This document shows, one piece after another, positions 5,984 through 8,083 of a stretch of 8,083 nucleotides of DNA. The stretch comes from Actinomycetota bacterium. Its GTDB lineage: Bacteria > Actinomycetota > Acidimicrobiia > IMCC26256 > PALSA-610. The DNA lies in the NCBI GenBank assembly GCA_030839105.1, contig JAUZEI010000511.1:1-8083 (forward strand), given 5' to 3'. Under the pieces are notes generated by a model, which saw only the letters and a program-made list of their open reading frames with translations, was not told where the DNA came from and did not search any database. Position numbers and translations under genes: made by a program. How positions within the stretch are numbered: position 1 is the first letter of the stretch; each line of letters starts with the position of its first letter.

Positions 5984-5998
5984 CGCATGTGGCATGCG
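5984..5998. promoter_or_regulatory. Second GCATG inverted repeat
   Basis: CGCATG (5984-5989) and CATGCG (5993-5998) are separated by three bases. The centre-to-centre distance from the palindrome at 5956-5969 is about 28 bases, close to three helical turns, so two dimers could sit on the same face. The function is inferred only from this arrangement. Confidence 0.3.
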
Positions 5999-6059
5999 TT
6001 CAGTCACCAGTGCGAGCCCGTAGTGTCAGAAATGGTTGCACGATGCGACCATCGAGAAG

Positions 6060-6080
6060 TCCCCGCCGCGACGACGGGGA
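6060..6080 (-). terminator. Hairpin after the cyclase gene, possible terminator
   Basis: TCCCCG (6060-6065) and CGGGGA (6075-6080) form a 6-bp stem with a 9-base loop. On the - strand it begins 36 bases after the stop codon of the cyclase gene, and is followed by CTTCTC rather than a T-run. The position is suitable; the strength is unknown. Confidence 0.4.
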
Positions 6081-6116
6081 TGCCTCTTGATCACACGCCC
6101 GCGCGGCATCGGCAAA

Positions 6117-7445
6117 TTAAGCGCTGACTGCGTATAGTCGCCACGAGTCCGGTATGCCCTTGAGTTGGTGCTCGCCGCGGTCAGCGAATGCGAGACCAGA
6201 CCCCGCGACCAGGTCCACGACCGTGCGGGAGACCTGCACCGCACCTGCGTCGGCGAGCGCCTGAATGCGCGCCGCGATATTGACTGAGATGCCTCCGATG
6301 TCGTCACCGCGGAGTTCGACCTCTCCCGTATGTATCCCGACTCGGATCTCGAGGCCGATCGTGGCTACGCCATCTCGGATCGCGAGGGCACACCGGATGG
6401 CGCGTGCGGGACCATCAAACGACGCGACGAATCCGTCGCCGGTCGTATTGATCTCGCGCCCCCGGAACCGCACGAGTTCGTCGCGGACGATGCGATCGTG
6501 AGAATCGAGGAGTACTCGCCACCGATGGTCGCCGATTGCGGTAGCCCGTTTGGTCGAATCCACGATGTCGGTGAACAGCACTGTGGTCAAAATCCGGTCG
6601 ACCTCAACGGGGGTACGTTCGCCCGTAAGAAACTCCGCGATCTCGTCGGCGATCACGAGATTCGCATGTGTGAATGACAGATCGCTCCCGGGGAGCTCAA
6701 CGAACACCGCGCTGTCGATGTGCTGAGCGAGGTAGCGACCTTGCTCGACGGGAGCCAACGGCTGGTCCCTCGACTGCAGCACAAGCGTAGGCACACGGAG
6801 CAGCGCCAGCGCCCGGCGGACGTCACTGGACAGAAGGTTGGCCATCAGTGCCGCCGCGGTCCGCGGTGTCGCGGATGCACGCAACACCGGCGCCGTCTTA
6901 GCGATGAACTCGGCGTCCGCGCTCGGATTCGCGAGCGCAACGAATTCCGGCGTTCCCCACGACGCGGCAATTGACCGAACGACCTCGTCGGCCAACTCGC
7001 GGGGGATACCGATCGGGTAGTCATCGGCCTCGAGGTATCGAGCACCGGTGTTCAACAACACAAGACCGCTCACTCGTTCGGGGTGCATTGCCGCAAACAG
7101 GATCGCCATCGGTCCGCTGTCGATCGCGGCGAAGATCGCAGCTCGCTCGCACTGCGTCACGTTCATCACGGCTGCGACATCCTCGGCCCACTCTTCCCAG
7201 GTCGGCACGGCGTTACGCGGGACGCCGTCGGACGCTCCCATCCCACGGCGATCAAACGTGATGAGTCTGCTGAAAGTCGCCAACCGATCCTGAAACGCGG
7301 CGACCGTCGGAACCTGTCGGTTGAACTCGATATGGCTTCCGAGCCCGTAACAAAACAAGAGGTCGACACGCCCGTCGCCAACAACTTGATAGGCAACATC
7401 CGCGTCACCAACTGCGACGTAACCCGTCTCAGGAAGACCGCTCAT
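6117..7445 (-). CDS. Class III adenylate/guanylate cyclase fused to an N-terminal alpha/beta-hydrolase domain
   Basis: A 442-residue soluble fusion. Residues about 20-275 have the alpha/beta-hydrolase order: ITFDRRGMGASD (62-73), the elbow region FAAIDSGPM (105-113), PERVSGLVLLNTGAR (122-136), LVLQSRDQPLAP (221-232) and the closing ELPGSDL (250-256). Residues about 284-442 form the cyclase domain. Metal-binding Asp293 is in FTDIVDST and Asp337 in TTGDGF; Asp382, Asn389 and Arg393 are in DIGGISVNIAAR. The adenine-recognising Lys expected three residues before the GDG motif is Asn333, so nucleotide preference (cAMP or cGMP) is uncertain. The catalytic domain must dimerise to work. In the hydrolase half the nucleophile position holds Ile108 and the His position Leu256, so it is probably a ligand-binding or regulatory module. 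The start ATG has GGGGGC four bases upstream. No cyclic-nucleotide receptor is encoded in the window. Confidence 0.9.
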   Translation of the reverse strand: MSGLPETGYVAVGDADVAYQVVGDGRVDLLFCYGLGSHIEFNRQVPTVAAFQDRLATFSRLITFDRRGMGASDGVPRNAVPTWEEWAEDVAAVMNVTQCERAAIFAAIDSGPMAILFAAMHPERVSGLVLLNTGARYLEADDYPIGIPRELADEVVRSIAASWGTPEFVALANPSADAEFIAKTAPVLRASATPRTAAALMANLLSSDVRRALALLRVPTLVLQSRDQPLAPVEQGRYLAQHIDSAVFVELPGSDLSFTHANLVIADEIAEFLTGERTPVEVDRILTTVLFTDIVDSTKRATAIGDHRWRVLLDSHDRIVRDELVRFRGREINTTGDGFVASFDGPARAIRCALAIRDGVATIGLEIRVGIHTGEVELRGDDIGGISVNIAARIQALADAGAVQVSRTVVDLVAGSGLAFADRGEHQLKGIPDSWRLYAVSA

Positions 7446-7497
7446 ACCGCCCCCGCGCGCGACACGAAACCGACACGTCGAACGAGACCACGCTTAT

Positions 7498-7509
7498 CGG
7501 GAGTGCATG
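7498..7509. repeat. 12-bp repeat shared with the upstream region of the next gene
   Basis: CGGGAGTGCATG here matches 5953-5964 exactly, and in both places CGCTT and ATC precede it with small spacing differences (7491-7497 and 5941-5949). Both copies are non-coding and upstream of a - strand gene (53-64 bases before the cyclase ATG, and about 190-200 bases before 5765). It may be a shared control element; a 12-base match in 8 kb can also arise by chance. Confidence 0.25.
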
Positions 7510-7642
7510 ATGCCTGCTCTGAGGCTGTCGCACGAATCTTGAACCGCCCTGGGAACTTGGAGGCTCTGGGGTGCAGGGGTCCGCAACTCGCGGCGGGAAC
7601 CACGCTCCTAACACCGTGCCTGACCGTGACGCCGAACGGCAT

Positions 7643-8083
7643 TCATGGCTCAGCGCACGCGCGGGAGTGGTCGGGCAGCGCGTCCCAGGCGGGCACCTTT
7701 GGTTTCGGACCTGCCGCCAAGCCGCCGCTATCTCCGGTGCGTGCGTCGATGTCGTAAACGGCCCACGCGAACGTGCCGCCCGCGCCGGGTGCGACAATTT
7801 GCACGGTGCCTTTGGGGCCGGTGACCTTGACCGCCCAGTACAACGATGTCGCGTCGAACTCGCCGTTGAAGACGGTCACGGCGGGGCTGAGTGTGTGTAG
7901 CTCGGGCCCGTTCACGAGCTTCGCGACGGCGGTTTCGCCCGGAGTGGACGCGCCCTGCATGACACGAGCAATGGCGCGCTCGCGCGAGACCGGTACGCAC
8001 CACGGAGAAGGTCGGGTTGTCGGCGTTGCCACTACGTCGGTGCCTATCCGCGTCCCGCCTGCGTTACCACAGCCTCCGAGAAG
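7643..8083 (-). CDS. Probable lipoprotein, unknown function, N-terminus cut by the window edge
   Basis: The frame is open from the right edge to a TGA at 7643 (146 residues visible). Read from the edge it begins LLGGCGNAGG, where LGGC is a lipobox: signal peptidase II would cut before Cys5, leaving a lipid-anchored, exported protein. The hydrophobic part of the signal peptide and the true start are beyond the window. A GTG at 8032 inside the frame could be mistaken for the start. After a Thr/Pro/Arg linker, ERAIARVMQG (35-44) forms a short helix. The rest is beta-rich: AVTVFNGEF (68-76), SLYWAVKVTG (80-89), GTVQIVAPGAGGTFAWAVYD (92-111). It then has a Gly/Pro tail ending DHSRACAEP. No family is recognised. 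Cys29 and Cys143 could form a disulphide outside the membrane. It lies 197 bases upstream of the cyclase gene on the same strand. Confidence 0.65.
   Translation of the reverse strand, partial: LLGGCGNAGGTRIGTDVVATPTTRPSPWCVPVSRERAIARVMQGASTPGETAVAKLVNGPELHTLSPAVTVFNGEFDATSLYWAVKVTGPKGTVQIVAPGAGGTFAWAVYDIDARTGDSGGLAAGPKPKVPAWDALPDHSRACAEP

Larger units (their letters stand above)
5766..6116. other. 351-base spacer upstream of the spermidine-synthase-like gene
   Basis: No gene is seen. The frames open across it on the + strand are the opposite side of the neighbouring genes. It contains the two leader hairpins next to the gene start, a GACGT-C-ACGTC near-palindrome around 5914-5924, two GCATG-based palindromes (5956-5969 and 5984-5998), and a hairpin after the cyclase gene (6060-6080). 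It must hold the promoter of the - strand gene at 5765, but no -35/-10 pair could be assigned with confidence. Confidence 0.5.

Noticed and set aside
7631..7640. GCCGAACGGC hairpin after the lipoprotein stop
   Set aside because: Only 4 bp of stem with a 2-base loop; too small to call a terminator.
7083..7757. + strand open frame opposite the cyclase start
   Set aside because: Covers the conserved hydrolase coding sequence on the other strand and has no recognisable protein features.

Overview
High-GC bacterial DNA, most likely from an actinobacterium. The evidence is the GC-rich third codon positions, an RsbW-type ATPase reading as in Streptomyces and relatives, a GT2 glycosyltransferase of a type familiar from actinobacteria, and an alpha/beta-hydrolase fused to a class III nucleotide cyclase, common in Mycobacterium and Acidimicrobiia. 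The phylum is an inference; no rRNA or other marker gene is present.

Layout. On the + strand: the 3' end of an ABC-transporter substrate-binding protein of the urea/amide (UrtA-like) type (1-213), a long spacer (214-821) with palindromes and at most one doubtful small ORF, then a HATPase_c_2 anti-sigma/kinase-type protein (822-1310). It converges on a block in which every gene lies on the - strand. Read in the direction of transcription, from the right edge, this block holds a partial lipoprotein (7643 to beyond 8083), the hydrolase-cyclase fusion (6117-7445), a 351-base spacer with palindromes, a polytopic spermidine-synthase-like membrane protein (3786-5765), two small unknown proteins (3388-3663 and 2975-3283), a small four-helix membrane protein with a two-fold internal repeat (2486-2905), and a membrane-anchored glycosyltransferase (1407-2393).

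The - strand genes are separated by about 70 to 350 bases with no overlaps, and several gaps contain good inverted repeats. They look like separately controlled units on one strand rather than a tight operon. No pathway clearly ties them together. The common theme is the membrane and envelope (lipoprotein, two polytopic proteins, glycosyltransferase) plus signalling (cyclase, RsbW-like ATPase).

Most notable are two proteins whose fold is kept but whose canonical active-site residues appear changed. The hydrolase half of the cyclase fusion has Ile and Leu where the nucleophile Ser and the catalytic His are expected. The spermidine-synthase-like protein lacks two of the acidic residues that define the polyamine site. 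The intergenic regions hold a nested stem-loop (3314-3360), a GGACGT half-site cluster (569-678) and a pair of palindromes (5956-5998). No CRISPR array, mobile element, tRNA or rRNA was seen.
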